51,526 nt of DNA from CABMGO01 sp964408125. Lineage in GTDB: Archaea; Nanobdellota; Nanobdellia; Pacearchaeales; GW2011-AR1. Of this stretch, positions 31,441 to 40,307 are shown in pieces. The DNA is taken from assembly GCA_964408125.1 (NCBI GenBank), contig CAYOYC010000001.1:1-51526 (forward strand), read 5' to 3'. Both the position numbers and the translations under genes were made by a program. Every line of letters begins with the position of its first letter. Positions within the stretch are counted from its first letter, which is position 1. Below the pieces are notes generated by a model that was not told the DNA's origin, searched no databases, and was given only the letters and a program-made list of their open reading frames with translations.

Positions 31441-32439
31441 TTAACGCATAACATCTTTTAAAAAAATTTTTAATTCTTCTTCTTTGGATCTTATTTTTCT
31501 TCTATTTTTAGATGTCATACATTCGCGATTCACAAATTCTAAATATTTTTTATCATCCTTATCTAATTCTATTATTTTTTGAATCATTTTAACATATGAA
31601 TTTTTGAAGTCCTCAAAGTTAATGAATGAACTAGTATTAAAATATTCTTTTAGATTTGGCGCTCCACGATAAATCGGAATTGCCCCACCTAGCATTACAT
31701 TTGGTAATTTTTCTGTTATATACTCATTTTCAAAAGAATTTTCAAAACAAATCACAAATTTATACTGCGAGTAAAATTTCGGATTGTCTGCCCAAGTCTT
31801 TGGCAGTTTTGAATTGTCTGCATTAGCTAGATTTGTTTTCCCATAAATATCTACTTTTTTATATCCTGAGAGTTTTTTTGCAAAATCTATTCTATCAAAT
31901 GCTGATTCATTAGATATAATTATACAACAAAATTTATTTGGCACTCTTGATATTTTCTTCTTATTAAACAATTTGTTTATATTATCTAGAATATACTTAA
32001 CCTGTAAAAAATATGGAAGATTTAGGATATTTTTGCCCTTTATATCATTGCTAATAATGGCATATTCTCCTTGTGGGGGGTTTTTAGCAATATGTTTTAT
32101 GCGATTTAAATAGTCCCTCCTCATGTTCCCTAATTTTATATCCAATAGCTTTCTTGGTAAAATTTTATTTAATATGCTGAAATTTATCTTAGTTCTTTTT
32201 GTGATATATTCTAAAACCTTAAATAAATTGACCTTGTAGTATAAATTTTCACCAGAAACCAATATTTTCTTGGGTGAATTTTTGTATTCTTTTGATAGTT
32301 TTTTATGCACATACTCAATTACTAAATTGGGGTTATTTTTTGCTTCTATAAAATCTTTTGAGAGATATTTTGCAATAAAACTATTATTTAGGGGTTGCAA
32401 ATTATACGGATTTGAATAATAGATTTTTAGTGAACTCAT
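31441..32439 (-). CDS. Glycosyltransferase family 10 (fucosyltransferase-like)
   Basis: 332 residues. The C-terminal half carries the GT10 donor-binding motif: KVDIYGKTNLANAD, YKFVICFENSFENEYITEKL (from about residue 231) and GGAIPIYRGAPNLKEYFN. Family members transfer fucose (GDP-sugar) in alpha-1,3 linkage. The N-terminal acceptor-binding part is less conserved. Leaderless promoter from the shared TATA element at 32461-32468. Confidence 0.88.
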   Translation of the reverse strand: MSSLKIYYSNPYNLQPLNNSFIAKYLSKDFIEAKNNPNLVIEYVHKKLSKEYKNSPKKILVSGENLYYKVNLFKVLEYITKRTKINFSILNKILPRKLLDIKLGNMRRDYLNRIKHIAKNPPQGEYAIISNDIKGKNILNLPYFLQVKYILDNINKLFNKKKISRVPNKFCCIIISNESAFDRIDFAKKLSGYKKVDIYGKTNLANADNSKLPKTWADNPKFYSQYKFVICFENSFENEYITEKLPNVMLGGAIPIYRGAPNLKEYFNTSSFINFEDFKNSYVKMIQKIIELDKDDKKYLEFVNRECMTSKNRRKIRSKEEELKIFLKDVMR

Positions 32440-32460
32440 TATATTCTAAATAGGGAAGGG

Positions 32461-32468
32461 TTTTTAAA
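32461..32468. promoter_or_regulatory. Single near-palindromic TATA element for two divergent genes
   Basis: TTTTTAAA lies exactly midway in the 50-nt gap; its centre is 25.5 nt from the ATG at 32439 (minus) and 25.5 nt from the ATG at 32490 (plus). Both genes would be leaderless from one element. Confidence 0.6.
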
Positions 32469-32489
32469 TCTTAAATAATAAAAAATATA

Positions 32490-33146
32490 ATGGAATATGA
32501 CGCAAAATATCACAAGGGGGTTCATTCTAATATCATATTTGATAGTGAATTATACAAACTAAAGGGATTGGTTTACTTTAGAAAAAATTTAAAAAACATA
32601 AAATGTTTAGATAAAAAAACAATTGTAGAGTATGGCTGTGGAATGGGACAAAACATTTACCCAATAAGAAAGTTAACTGCCTGGGGCTATGATATATCTA
32701 ACTATGCTTTAAACTTCTGCAAGAATCTTGGAATAAATATAATCTCTGACAAAAAAATAATACCCGCATCAGACATAGTCTTATGCAATCACGTATTGGA
32801 ACACCTAGAGTGCCCACTGGAGCACCTTAAATTCATTAAGAGTAAATTAAAAAAAGACGGGATAATTGTGTTGGTGCTTCCAAAAGAAAAACACGAAAAA
32901 ACAAATTTAAAGCCAGATAAGATTAATTATCATCTCTATTCCTGGAATTTTAGAACAATAAATAATCTTCTAGATGTGGCTGGATTTAAAGTTATTGATA
33001 ATAGCGAGTTTGGAGAGGTGGGTTATAACAGGTTAAGATTCTTGGCGAAAATAAACTTTGAAGTTTATTTTCAAATGATAAAATTTTTAGGTTTTTTTGT
33101 AGATAAAAAGGAAATTAGGGTTATAGCAACTCCGAAGAATGACTAA
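32490..33146 (+). CDS. Class I SAM-dependent methyltransferase
   Basis: 218 residues, Methyltransf_11/12-like. Motif I VEYGCGMGQNIYPI (residues about 47-60), WGYDISNYALNFCK as motif II, DIVLCNHVLEHLECPLEHL as motif IV with the V-L-E-H signature, and LKKDGIIVLVLPKE. Likely modifies a sugar or lipid-linked glycan, judging by its place among glycosyltransferases. The C-terminus has a hydrophobic stretch (YFQMIKFLGFFV). Confidence 0.9.
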   Translation: MEYDAKYHKGVHSNIIFDSELYKLKGLVYFRKNLKNIKCLDKKTIVEYGCGMGQNIYPIRKLTAWGYDISNYALNFCKNLGINIISDKKIIPASDIVLCNHVLEHLECPLEHLKFIKSKLKKDGIIVLVLPKEKHEKTNLKPDKINYHLYSWNFRTINNLLDVAGFKVIDNSEFGEVGYNRLRFLAKINFEVYFQMIKFLGFFVDKKEIRVIATPKND

Positions 33147-33153
33147 AAAAGTT

Positions 33154-33858
33154 TTATTTTTTAGCTATAACTAAAAAATTTTCCACATATAGATTCTTGG
33201 TTTTAAATTTTGAGAATATCAACCCTAAAATATTTAGCAGAAATATTATTGGGAAAAATAGGAATCTGATAACCTTTGGCAATTTTTCTCCCAATTCGTT
33301 TAAAAAAAATTGTCCAAACAAAAAAAAGATAGAATAGTTACCCATTATTTTTTCCGAACGCAATATTTTAAAGCCCTTACTCTCAAACAGATTCTTTGCA
33401 CCGTTTGGAGTAAATCTTCTAAAATCGTTTGGTAACTCATGCAATGGCCAAATAAAGGGAAATGAGATGAGTACTTTCCCCTTGGGCCTTAAAACTCTTT
33501 TAATCTCTAAAATAAGCAGATCCAAATCCCTCACGTGTTCTATAACTTGGAAAAGAACAATTGTATCAAAAGAGCTATCTTTAAGGGGGATGTTAATCCC
33601 ATCAAAAAATAAATCAATTTGTTCATTTAGGTGATTATGCCCGGGGTTTTCTATATCAATTCCTACATATCTATCTACTTTACCAAATAATTCTCTGTAC
33701 GGTTTTCTCCCACACCCAATATCTAAAACATCCCCCACCACAAGGCCTTTATATTTTTTAACTTTTTTTAAGAGCTCCCTTCTATCTAAATAGTTTTTTT
33801 TAAAAACAAGAGAAACAAGTCCTGGATAAAATTCTTCACGTGCTAAATACTTTTTCAT
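33154..33858 (-). CDS. Class I SAM-dependent methyltransferase
   Basis: 234 residues. Motif I VGDVLDIGCGRKPYRELFG (near residue 40), VDRYVGIDIENPGHN, FDTIVLFQVIEHVRDLDLL and GKVLISFPFIWPLHELPND are Methyltransf_11 landmarks. A C-terminal hydrophobic region (VIRFLFFPIIFLLNILGLIF, about residues 195-215) may anchor it to the membrane, as expected for an enzyme acting on lipid-linked sugars. ATGA-coupled to the upstream GT8 gene. Confidence 0.9.
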   Translation of the reverse strand: MKKYLAREEFYPGLVSLVFKKNYLDRRELLKKVKKYKGLVVGDVLDIGCGRKPYRELFGKVDRYVGIDIENPGHNHLNEQIDLFFDGINIPLKDSSFDTIVLFQVIEHVRDLDLLILEIKRVLRPKGKVLISFPFIWPLHELPNDFRRFTPNGAKNLFESKGFKILRSEKIMGNYSIFFLFGQFFLNELGEKLPKVIRFLFFPIIFLLNILGLIFSKFKTKNLYVENFLVIAKK

Positions 33859-34754
33859 TTTTCCATTCTTATGAGTTTTATTATTTTTAGTCTATATATA
33901 AAAAATCTTGCTAATTTAAACAAAAATCCCATAATGTTTTTATTTTTATACAAAAAACCATTATCTATTTTTTTTCTTATAACCACATAATTCTTTTTGT
34001 CTGGGAAAACATACTTATAATCCCAGGGTTTAATTTTACCCACATAATGAATAATTTTTGGTTTTTCTATTAGTTCTTCATACTCCTCTTTTGACAAATT
34101 CATTTCTTTCCCTCTTAAATCATAAATTGTTCTCTGTCTGTTCCAGTTTAAAGGCAATTTATTCCAATCTTTGCTAAAAACATCATTCAATAGCTCTTGG
34201 TCTCCCAAAGTTAGATTTGTTCCCTTAATCGCCAAATAATCTTCTACCTTTTTGGAATAATCAAGAAGATTCCATCTACCACAATCTATCAATAATACTC
34301 CTGCATTAAAATCTCTTTTTTTTTGTAGATACTTAATCTGATAATCATATACTGCTCCGATTGCTTTTTTGTTTAGGTTTTCTGAAAAAATCTCTAATAT
34401 GTCTCCTTCTACCACCAAATCACAGTCTAAATACAAAACTTTCTTTCTTTTTTCTAATAAAGGTATCTCTAGTCTATAGTAAGTAGCCTCGCTAACATGT
34501 CCCCAAAGCTTGGCATTGGAATACTTCTTTCTATTTGGCTTAATAAATTTTAGTTCGGCCTTGTTTTTTTTAATAAATTTCATTAATCTTTCCTTGTTTT
34601 TTTCACTAATTCCGCCATCAAAAATAAAAAAGGCAATTTTGCTATTATCTGAGCAATTTTCAATTATGGAATAAATGGTTACAAATAAGTGTATAAAATA
34701 ATTATTATCTGAAGATAAAAAAATCTTATACCTATCAAAAGCTTCCTTTTTCAT
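33855..34754 (-). CDS. Glycosyltransferase family 8 protein
   Basis: 299 residues. GT-A fold with the metal site VLYLDCDLVVEGD (D110/D112), FNAGVLLIDCGRWN and TLGDQELLNDVF, and a terminal IIHYVGKIKPWDY, all typical of GT8. Second GT8 of the island and only distantly similar to the one at 28890. Leaderless promoter (ATTTAAAA around 34776-34783). Operon with the following methyltransferase. Confidence 0.92.
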   Translation of the reverse strand: MKKEAFDRYKIFLSSDNNYFIHLFVTIYSIIENCSDNSKIAFFIFDGGISEKNKERLMKFIKKNKAELKFIKPNRKKYSNAKLWGHVSEATYYRLEIPLLEKRKKVLYLDCDLVVEGDILEIFSENLNKKAIGAVYDYQIKYLQKKRDFNAGVLLIDCGRWNLLDYSKKVEDYLAIKGTNLTLGDQELLNDVFSKDWNKLPLNWNRQRTIYDLRGKEMNLSKEEYEELIEKPKIIHYVGKIKPWDYKYVFPDKKNYVVIRKKIDNGFLYKNKNIMGFLFKLARFFIYRLKIIKLIRMEK

Positions 34755-34766
34755 CCTTCCAAAAAC

Positions 34767-34774
34767 TCTATAAA
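34767..34774 (+). promoter_or_regulatory. TATA box, leaderless promoter
   Basis: TCTATAAA centred 25.5 nt before the ATG at 34796. It lies next to, not shared with, the element of the divergent GT8 gene. Confidence 0.5.
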
Positions 34775-34795
34775 CTATTTAAAACTAATTGTTTT

Positions 34796-35806
34796 ATGCA
34801 AAAACCAAAAATAAGCATTATTATGCCCGTTTATAATTCTGAAGCATATATGGAGAAATCAATTAACTCTATTCTAAATCAAACATTAAAAGAACTAGAA
34901 CTTATATGTATAAATGATACGTCAAAAGACAATTCCTTAAAAGTCTTGCAAAAAATAAGTAAAAAAGACAAACGTCTTATAATACTAGACAATCAAAAAA
35001 ATTTAGGACCAGGAGGATCTAGAAATATGGCCATCTTAATAGCAAAGGGAGAATTTGTTATGTTTGTTGACTCTGATGATTGGCTAGAGACAGATGCCTG
35101 TGAAAAATTATATAATTTGGCAACTTCTGAAAAATCTGATTTTGTTTATATTAGACCAAAAATTATCTATGAAAACAAGACCATCTTGGATAAAAGATTG
35201 TTTAGAGGAGACGAAATAAAAAACAAAGAAACCGTATTTAAGAAAAGCCTAAGAAGAAAAATCGCATGGGCACCATGGACAAAGATGATAAAAAGAAACC
35301 TAATCACAAAAAACAATATTCTCTTCCCTCAAATACATATTGCGGAAGACATGGTTTTCTCTGTAAAGGTATTACACTTTGCAAAAAGGATATCTGAATG
35401 TAGGGAGTATCTTTACAATTATTTAATGAGAGAAGGATCTTTAATGTCTTATAAAAATTCTCAAAGAAGAATAGAAAACTATCTAGAGAGTATTAAATTG
35501 ATAAGAGATTTTATGAATAAAAACAATATTTTCCAAAAATATCAAAAAGATTTTATCTACTTCAAGTTTTATACCTATTTGGCTATTTATGGGGTTATGC
35601 ATCATACAAAAGAAAAAATAGACAAAAGAAAATATGGACAAATTATAGAAAACGACACAGATTTTAGGATGGTAAAGATACTGAGTTTGGGCACAATCGA
35701 TTCTGTTATATTAGGTATAATTTTGATCAAATTACATCTGTTTAATGGCGTCTTTTTTATAAGAGAAAAAATTAGGCAATTTAAAAAAATTGGAAGAAAG
35801 AGATAG
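34796..35806 (+). CDS. Glycosyltransferase family 2 protein
   Basis: 336 residues. N-terminal GT-A domain with KISIIMPVYNSEAYMEKSINSIL, NLGPGGSRNMAI, and the metal-binding FVDSDDWLE (D92, D94, D95). The conserved acceptor-side HIAEDMVF follows near residue 180. The C-terminal 100 residues are basic and partly hydrophobic. An inverting transferase acting on lipid-linked glycan or surface polysaccharide; donor cannot be told from sequence. Confidence 0.93.
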   Translation: MQKPKISIIMPVYNSEAYMEKSINSILNQTLKELELICINDTSKDNSLKVLQKISKKDKRLIILDNQKNLGPGGSRNMAILIAKGEFVMFVDSDDWLETDACEKLYNLATSEKSDFVYIRPKIIYENKTILDKRLFRGDEIKNKETVFKKSLRRKIAWAPWTKMIKRNLITKNNILFPQIHIAEDMVFSVKVLHFAKRISECREYLYNYLMREGSLMSYKNSQRRIENYLESIKLIRDFMNKNNIFQKYQKDFIYFKFYTYLAIYGVMHHTKEKIDKRKYGQIIENDTDFRMVKILSLGTIDSVILGIILIKLHLFNGVFFIREKIRQFKKIGRKR

Positions 35807-35866
35807 TCTTTCACCACTTAAAAATTAAAATAAGCCTTTAAATATATTAGAAAATAAATTTATTTA

Positions 35867-36445
35867 ATGAACTACAAAGTATTTGTATTATTTGCCCTTG
35901 GATTTTTAATATATTCTGGCTTTATTTCTGCTGATACAAATGGAACTTTTATTGGAAATGGCACAGCCACCTTGGTTAATACTACTGCGGAATTTGATGT
36001 AGTGGCTAATGTTTCTGCTACGCAATGGTGGGCAGAAGTTTCGTTAAATACTAGTGAAATTGATTTTGGATATATTGAAATAAACAATTTTTCCAGAAAA
36101 TCTTATCAAATAGCTGCGAGGGGGAATGTTGATATAAAAGTTGTTCCTACTCTTCTTGATCATACGGATGCTATCTTCTCAAATCTATACTTTTCCAGAA
36201 CAACCACTGGGTGGAAAAAAATAGGAAACGAGGATTTGGGGCTTATATTTAATCTCACCCAAAACAAGGGGTTGTGGACCGTTCTCGGTGCATCTGATGC
36301 CATGAAAAACCTAAGCGCTAGTGATAAGGGGGTTCAAAACATTCAATTAGACTTAGCAGGCTTTAATGAAATAATACCGTTTGATCAAGAATATAGAAAT
36401 ACGGTAAAGTTTGTAATTTTGCCAAACTGGGCAAGCGTTAATTAG
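35867..36445 (+). CDS. Secreted protein dense in N-glycosylation sequons
   Basis: 192 residues with a signal peptide (residues 1-22, YKVFVLFALGFLIYSGFISA). The mature part is beta-rich with no cysteine and no membrane segment. It has eight N-x-S/T sites, six of them within the first ~80 residues, which is far above chance. No family recognised; the EVSLNTSEIDFGYIEINNFS segment resembles strands of WxL- or pilus-type surface proteins. Leaderless promoter (TTTAAATA 35837-35844). It lies 7 nt before a second sequon-rich gene, inside the glycosylation island, so both are likely glycosylation acceptors. Confidence 0.75.
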   Translation: MNYKVFVLFALGFLIYSGFISADTNGTFIGNGTATLVNTTAEFDVVANVSATQWWAEVSLNTSEIDFGYIEINNFSRKSYQIAARGNVDIKVVPTLLDHTDAIFSNLYFSRTTTGWKKIGNEDLGLIFNLTQNKGLWTVLGASDAMKNLSASDKGVQNIQLDLAGFNEIIPFDQEYRNTVKFVILPNWASVN

Positions 36446-36452
36446 TTTTAAT

Positions 36453-37001
36453 ATGAAAGCTGTTTTATTTTTAAGTATCTTTATTGCCATTATATTTTTT
36501 ATCTCTAATACACTTGCTATTAAAATATCTCCAACACGGCAGGAATTAATTATGAACCCCTACGAAACAAACTGCACAAATATCTGGGTTTTGCCAGAGG
36601 ATAATTATATTATTAGCTCTAACTGGTCTTATGATGGAAAGGGCAATCTGGAAAAATATAACTTTAGCACTGAAAAAATTAAATTGTCTATGAATTATAG
36701 CCATATATCTGAAGGGAAATATGAAATATGTTTTACACCAAAAAGAGGTGGAAATTTTTCTGGGATTATTTATTTTTACTCCGAAAAAAATATGGTTGAA
36801 ATTGGAACATGGATAGAATTAAGGGTTGAAAGCAAAACGGCCATAGAATCAATTTCTCTAATTACTGGAAATGCCATGAGAGATACTGGCAACTTAAATC
36901 TTAGCCTGGGGCTTGTCTTTTTGTTACTTGTTATAACTCTTCTACTGGCTATCAGAAGATCTTTTCGGCGCACTCGGCTTATTAAAGATAAACATCCCTA
37001 A
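36453..37001 (+). CDS. Secreted, membrane-anchored protein with sequons and ITGN motif
   Basis: 182 residues: signal peptide (1-22), beta-rich ectodomain with five N-x-S/T sites and a possible disulfide pair (C41/C90), a sixth sequon directly before a C-terminal helix (LGLVFLLLVITLLLAI), and a basic RRSFRRTR tail. Just before the helix stands SLITGNAM, a stretch I associate with surface proteins of related DPANN archaea. The ectodomain could cap or present the protein encoded upstream. The last 60 nt overlap the convergent flippase gene. Confidence 0.72.
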   Translation: MKAVLFLSIFIAIIFFISNTLAIKISPTRQELIMNPYETNCTNIWVLPEDNYIISSNWSYDGKGNLEKYNFSTEKIKLSMNYSHISEGKYEICFTPKRGGNFSGIIYFYSEKNMVEIGTWIELRVESKTAIESISLITGNAMRDTGNLNLSLGLVFLLLVITLLLAIRRSFRRTRLIKDKHP

Positions 37002-38327
37002 ATAAATAATTCTACTTAAGATGGTTGCTATAACTGCCCCAAAAACGGCAGAATAGCCTCCGTAGGGCAATAAATTTGTGATTAACGTATAATTTAGCAA
37101 TATGTTGATCAGAGTCGAAATTATTAGCACTTTCGCCACGAAATAACTTTTGCCTTCTGAAATATAAAAACTACTATATATCCCTATTATTGGATCAATT
37201 AAGAACAAAATAGAGAGCGCTTGCAGTATTTTTACAGCAGGTAAATAGTTTACATTATAGATTATACCAACTACAAAAGAGGCTACAAAATAGGTGAATA
37301 CGATCCCGGCCAACGCGAGCGGAATCGTGACTATTATAGATTTTTTTAAACCGTTTAATAATCTGGCACCTTTAAGTCTGGAAAAAATAGGAAAAAGAAC
37401 CCCTCCGAAAGAGATAATTACTATTCCCGAGCTTAAAAGCGCGAATGCGGCCTGATAATAGGCAATAAATGTTGCTTCTACAAATTTACCTAGCATAATT
37501 ATATCTATGTACCCAAAAAACGTACCCGAAAGCGCAGTAACTGTTAATGGTAGAATGAATCTGTTTATTTCTTTTTTCTGATTTTTATTTAGTTTCTTAC
37601 CGTGATATCTTTTTAAATTTAGTTTCAAAAAAAGTAATGCAAAAAAATAACATAAAGATAGCGACATAAACAATACGAATAATGTAAATTGTGTTGAATA
37701 TGCAAGAGAATAGATTATTGCTATTGGAACGATTATTAATCTAAGTATTTGGAATATTAGCTCTCTGTAAAATGTTACCCTGAAATTATTTTCTGCCTGG
37801 AAAAAGCCCGAGATAAAACCTAGCAAACTCGTACCAATTAAATAAAGAGATCCTGCTAGTAACGCTAAAAAAATAGGCTTGTTATAATAGCTTGCGATAA
37901 AATACGAAGAAATAATCAAAAATAAAGCTACTATGGAAGTTAATGTAATTCTTAATTTTGCTAAATAAACAATATACCCCCTTGAGTTTTTATTATATTT
38001 AGAAAGATACCGAACAAGCGCATTCCCTATCCCCAGGTCTGTAAATCCCGCAAATAACAATATTGTTGAAAGAGAAAGTGAATAAAGACCGAACAACTCT
38101 GGAGTCAGAAGTGGTTTTAATTCAATAGAAAATAAACTAAATAATTTTACTAAAAATGTAGATCCTATAATTACTGCTGTAAAAATTAAAGCTCCTATTT
38201 TTGCGATAGCACTAGTTAAAAAAGAATAAATGGAGTTTTTAACGGCCATTCCTGTATATCCTGAGAAATCTCTATGTAATAATCTCTTTGTGATTCCGAA
38301 CGCTTCTTTAGCAAATATCTCCCTCAT
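36942..38327 (-). CDS. Oligosaccharide flippase of the Wzx/MATE-like family
   Basis: 461 residues, 12-14 transmembrane helices. The N-terminal VKNSIYSFLTSAIAKIGALIF and FGLYSLSLSTILLFAGFTDLGIGNALVRYLSKY (read in parts), and GYIDIIMLGKFVEATFIAYYQAA in the second half, match polysaccharide-biosynthesis exporters (MVF superfamily). It would flip the lipid-linked glycan across the membrane to the oligosaccharyltransferase. Start at ATG 38327 (ATGA overlap with the upstream stop); a GTG at 38339 is less likely. Confidence 0.92.
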   Translation of the reverse strand: MREIFAKEAFGITKRLLHRDFSGYTGMAVKNSIYSFLTSAIAKIGALIFTAVIIGSTFLVKLFSLFSIELKPLLTPELFGLYSLSLSTILLFAGFTDLGIGNALVRYLSKYNKNSRGYIVYLAKLRITLTSIVALFLIISSYFIASYYNKPIFLALLAGSLYLIGTSLLGFISGFFQAENNFRVTFYRELIFQILRLIIVPIAIIYSLAYSTQFTLFVLFMSLSLCYFFALLFLKLNLKRYHGKKLNKNQKKEINRFILPLTVTALSGTFFGYIDIIMLGKFVEATFIAYYQAAFALLSSGIVIISFGGVLFPIFSRLKGARLLNGLKKSIIVTIPLALAGIVFTYFVASFVVGIIYNVNYLPAVKILQALSILFLIDPIIGIYSSFYISEGKSYFVAKVLIISTLINILLNYTLITNLLPYGGYSAVFGAVIATILSRIIYLGMFIFNKPSAPKRSSDSQ

Positions 38328-38785
38328 TCTATAACCCACTCTTTCTTGTTTTTATTTCTTTGCCAAAGCCAAATTTGAGATGTCTTATAAGAAATGTGTT
38401 GTTCCGTATAAATTGTTTCTAAAATATCCAGAGCTAAATGTAGTAAACAGCCCAATAAAACCCAAAAGAAAAATATATGCAAATATGAGAGGACGAATAA
38501 TATTACAGCCAATTCTATGCCGTGTAAGATAAAATTAGGATATTTGTACCTATCTCTTTCTTTGCGTTCTAAATCCAGCCAGATATATCTTCGTCTTAAT
38601 GCCCGAGAATAGAATTTAACAGGATTGAGACTTTTAGCTTCGAAAATACATATCAGCACATGATCTAGGTCTATAAATACAGCTGAAAGGAAAATAATTA
38701 CTCCGGCAAAAAAGGAGAAATCAAAAAAATATACTAGGATTATTGAAAAAATAAAACCATATAGTACGTGCCACTTTGGAAGCAT
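38324..38785 (-). CDS. DUF457-like membrane-bound metal-dependent hydrolase
   Basis: 153 residues with four hydrophobic helices. Conserved polar pairs in membrane helices: SAVFIDLDHVLICIFE (D-x-D-H), FILHGIELAVILF (H and E) and LLHLALDILETIYTEQH (H-x-x-x-D). That layout is the hallmark of the DUF457/COG1988 family (YdjM-like), annotated as membrane-bound metal-dependent hydrolases; substrate not known. Operon of secD-this-flippase is possible: it follows secD by 1 nt. Confidence 0.75.
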   Translation of the reverse strand: MLPKWHVLYGFIFSIILVYFFDFSFFAGVIIFLSAVFIDLDHVLICIFEAKSLNPVKFYSRALRRRYIWLDLERKERDRYKYPNFILHGIELAVILFVLSYLHIFFFWVLLGCLLHLALDILETIYTEQHISYKTSQIWLWQRNKNKKEWVIE

Positions 38786-38786
38786 T

Positions 38787-40307
38787 TTAATCTCCCTTGA
38801 TTCTCTCTATAATATCTGCGAAGGCAGGTCTAGTTATCAGAACACCAACCGTAACTCCTATAATTGTAGTAAGTGCAAATCCCCTAAGCATTCCCGCGCC
38901 AGCCCAGAAAAGAGGAAGCATAGCTGCTATAATAGTAAAGAAGGCGCCCATAATTACGAATAAAGCGTTCTTTATTCTTTCTTTTAATTTTATTGAAGTT
39001 ATTCCTCTATTAAAAGATTCATCTAGAATTACTATTTGATCATTTACCCCTGTTCCCATCCCTGCAATTATTCCAGCTATTCCTGCAACGTCTATATTCC
39101 ATCTCAATAAAGAAGCTACACCGAGCGTAATGAAAGCTTCTGAGAACATTGTTAAAATAACTGCTCCTGTAACTTTTATCTTTCTATATCTGATAAAAAG
39201 AATCACAGAAATTATGGCAAAAACTAAAGCACCTAATAACAGTAAGTTTTTTGTAAATTCCTTTCCTAATGTCGGAGAAATTGTATCTAGTTTTACTACA
39301 TCTAATTTATATGGTAAACTTCCCGTTTTTAAAATAGTCTGAAGTTTCTTCATATTTTTCTTTGCATCTTCATATGCTTCTTGCTGGCTTGTTCCCGTAC
39401 CGGATCCAGAAATCTGAATTTGTGTAGTTACTCTCCCCTTCAAGTCTGCACCTATTTGTAATGTATCCATTAAATTATTATCAACAAATAAATCAAGTGG
39501 TTTTTCTAAATATTTACCGCCAGAAGAAATATTCACAGAAAGATTGCCCGTTAAATCGGCCTGCCTTTGTGCTGCTGCGCCAGAGAGTGATATTGTAAAT
39601 CTAAATTCACAATAGTACGATTGATCGTTTTGATTACAAGAATAAATTCCTGCGTCTTGGCCGCTTGAACCAACATATGTAATGTCTTCATTGCCTCCTA
39701 TAAATACCGTATCATTGCCTATTTTGGCTTCGAATTTACCCTGACTCTCTAATAACTCTTTTAATTCTGCAGATGTTGAGCCAGCAATTTCTATTAACAT
39801 AAAACTTTCGCCAGAAAGATCGGAAACTGATTTTATAATTACGTCATTTAAACCGAATGCATTTAATCTTTCTGTTGTTATAGAAACTAAATCATCTACC
39901 TGATTTTTTGTTAAGGATACGTTTGCTGCTTTGACCAGTGCCCTTGCTCCGCCGCTAAGGTCTAGCCCTGTTTTTATGTTTGTGTTTGGTAAACCGGATA
40001 TAGAGATTTCTGGCCTATTGGCTAAAAAAATAAACTCCCCTTCGTTTGTACCCATTATTATTTTTTGAGAATTGTTTGTTACAAATAACTCCGCTATAAT
40101 TCTTGCATAATCTTCCGGAGTTTTTATAGACTGTCCATTAATTTGTATTAAATCCATCCCTGATCTGACCCCGGCCTCATATGCTGTAGAATCTTTCTCT
40201 ACGCTTTTTATCAAAACGCCCGAATCTAAATATTTCCATGGGGCGATGGCCATAAACGAAAAGAGCAATACTATAATCAATATCCAAACTCTAAATGTTA
40301 TTTTCAT
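38787..40307 (-). CDS. secD: Protein translocase subunit SecD
   Basis: 506 residues, six transmembrane helices, large extracytoplasmic domain (residues about 35-345) between TM1 and TM2. It contains a PDZ-like VEKDSTAYEAGVRSGMDLIQING, GLDLSGGARALVKA (SecD hallmark), and the C-terminal GIAGIIAGMGTGVNDQIVILDE with the conserved TM4 region. With SecF it helps pull secreted proteins through SecY. Start at ATG 40307 in an ATGA overlap with secF; the longer start at 40334 is unlikely. Confidence 0.95.
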   Translation of the reverse strand: MKITFRVWILIIVLLFSFMAIAPWKYLDSGVLIKSVEKDSTAYEAGVRSGMDLIQINGQSIKTPEDYARIIAELFVTNNSQKIIMGTNEGEFIFLANRPEISISGLPNTNIKTGLDLSGGARALVKAANVSLTKNQVDDLVSITTERLNAFGLNDVIIKSVSDLSGESFMLIEIAGSTSAELKELLESQGKFEAKIGNDTVFIGGNEDITYVGSSGQDAGIYSCNQNDQSYYCEFRFTISLSGAAAQRQADLTGNLSVNISSGGKYLEKPLDLFVDNNLMDTLQIGADLKGRVTTQIQISGSGTGTSQQEAYEDAKKNMKKLQTILKTGSLPYKLDVVKLDTISPTLGKEFTKNLLLLGALVFAIISVILFIRYRKIKVTGAVILTMFSEAFITLGVASLLRWNIDVAGIAGIIAGMGTGVNDQIVILDESFNRGITSIKLKERIKNALFVIMGAFFTIIAAMLPLFWAGAGMLRGFALTTIIGVTVGVLITRPAFADIIERIKGD

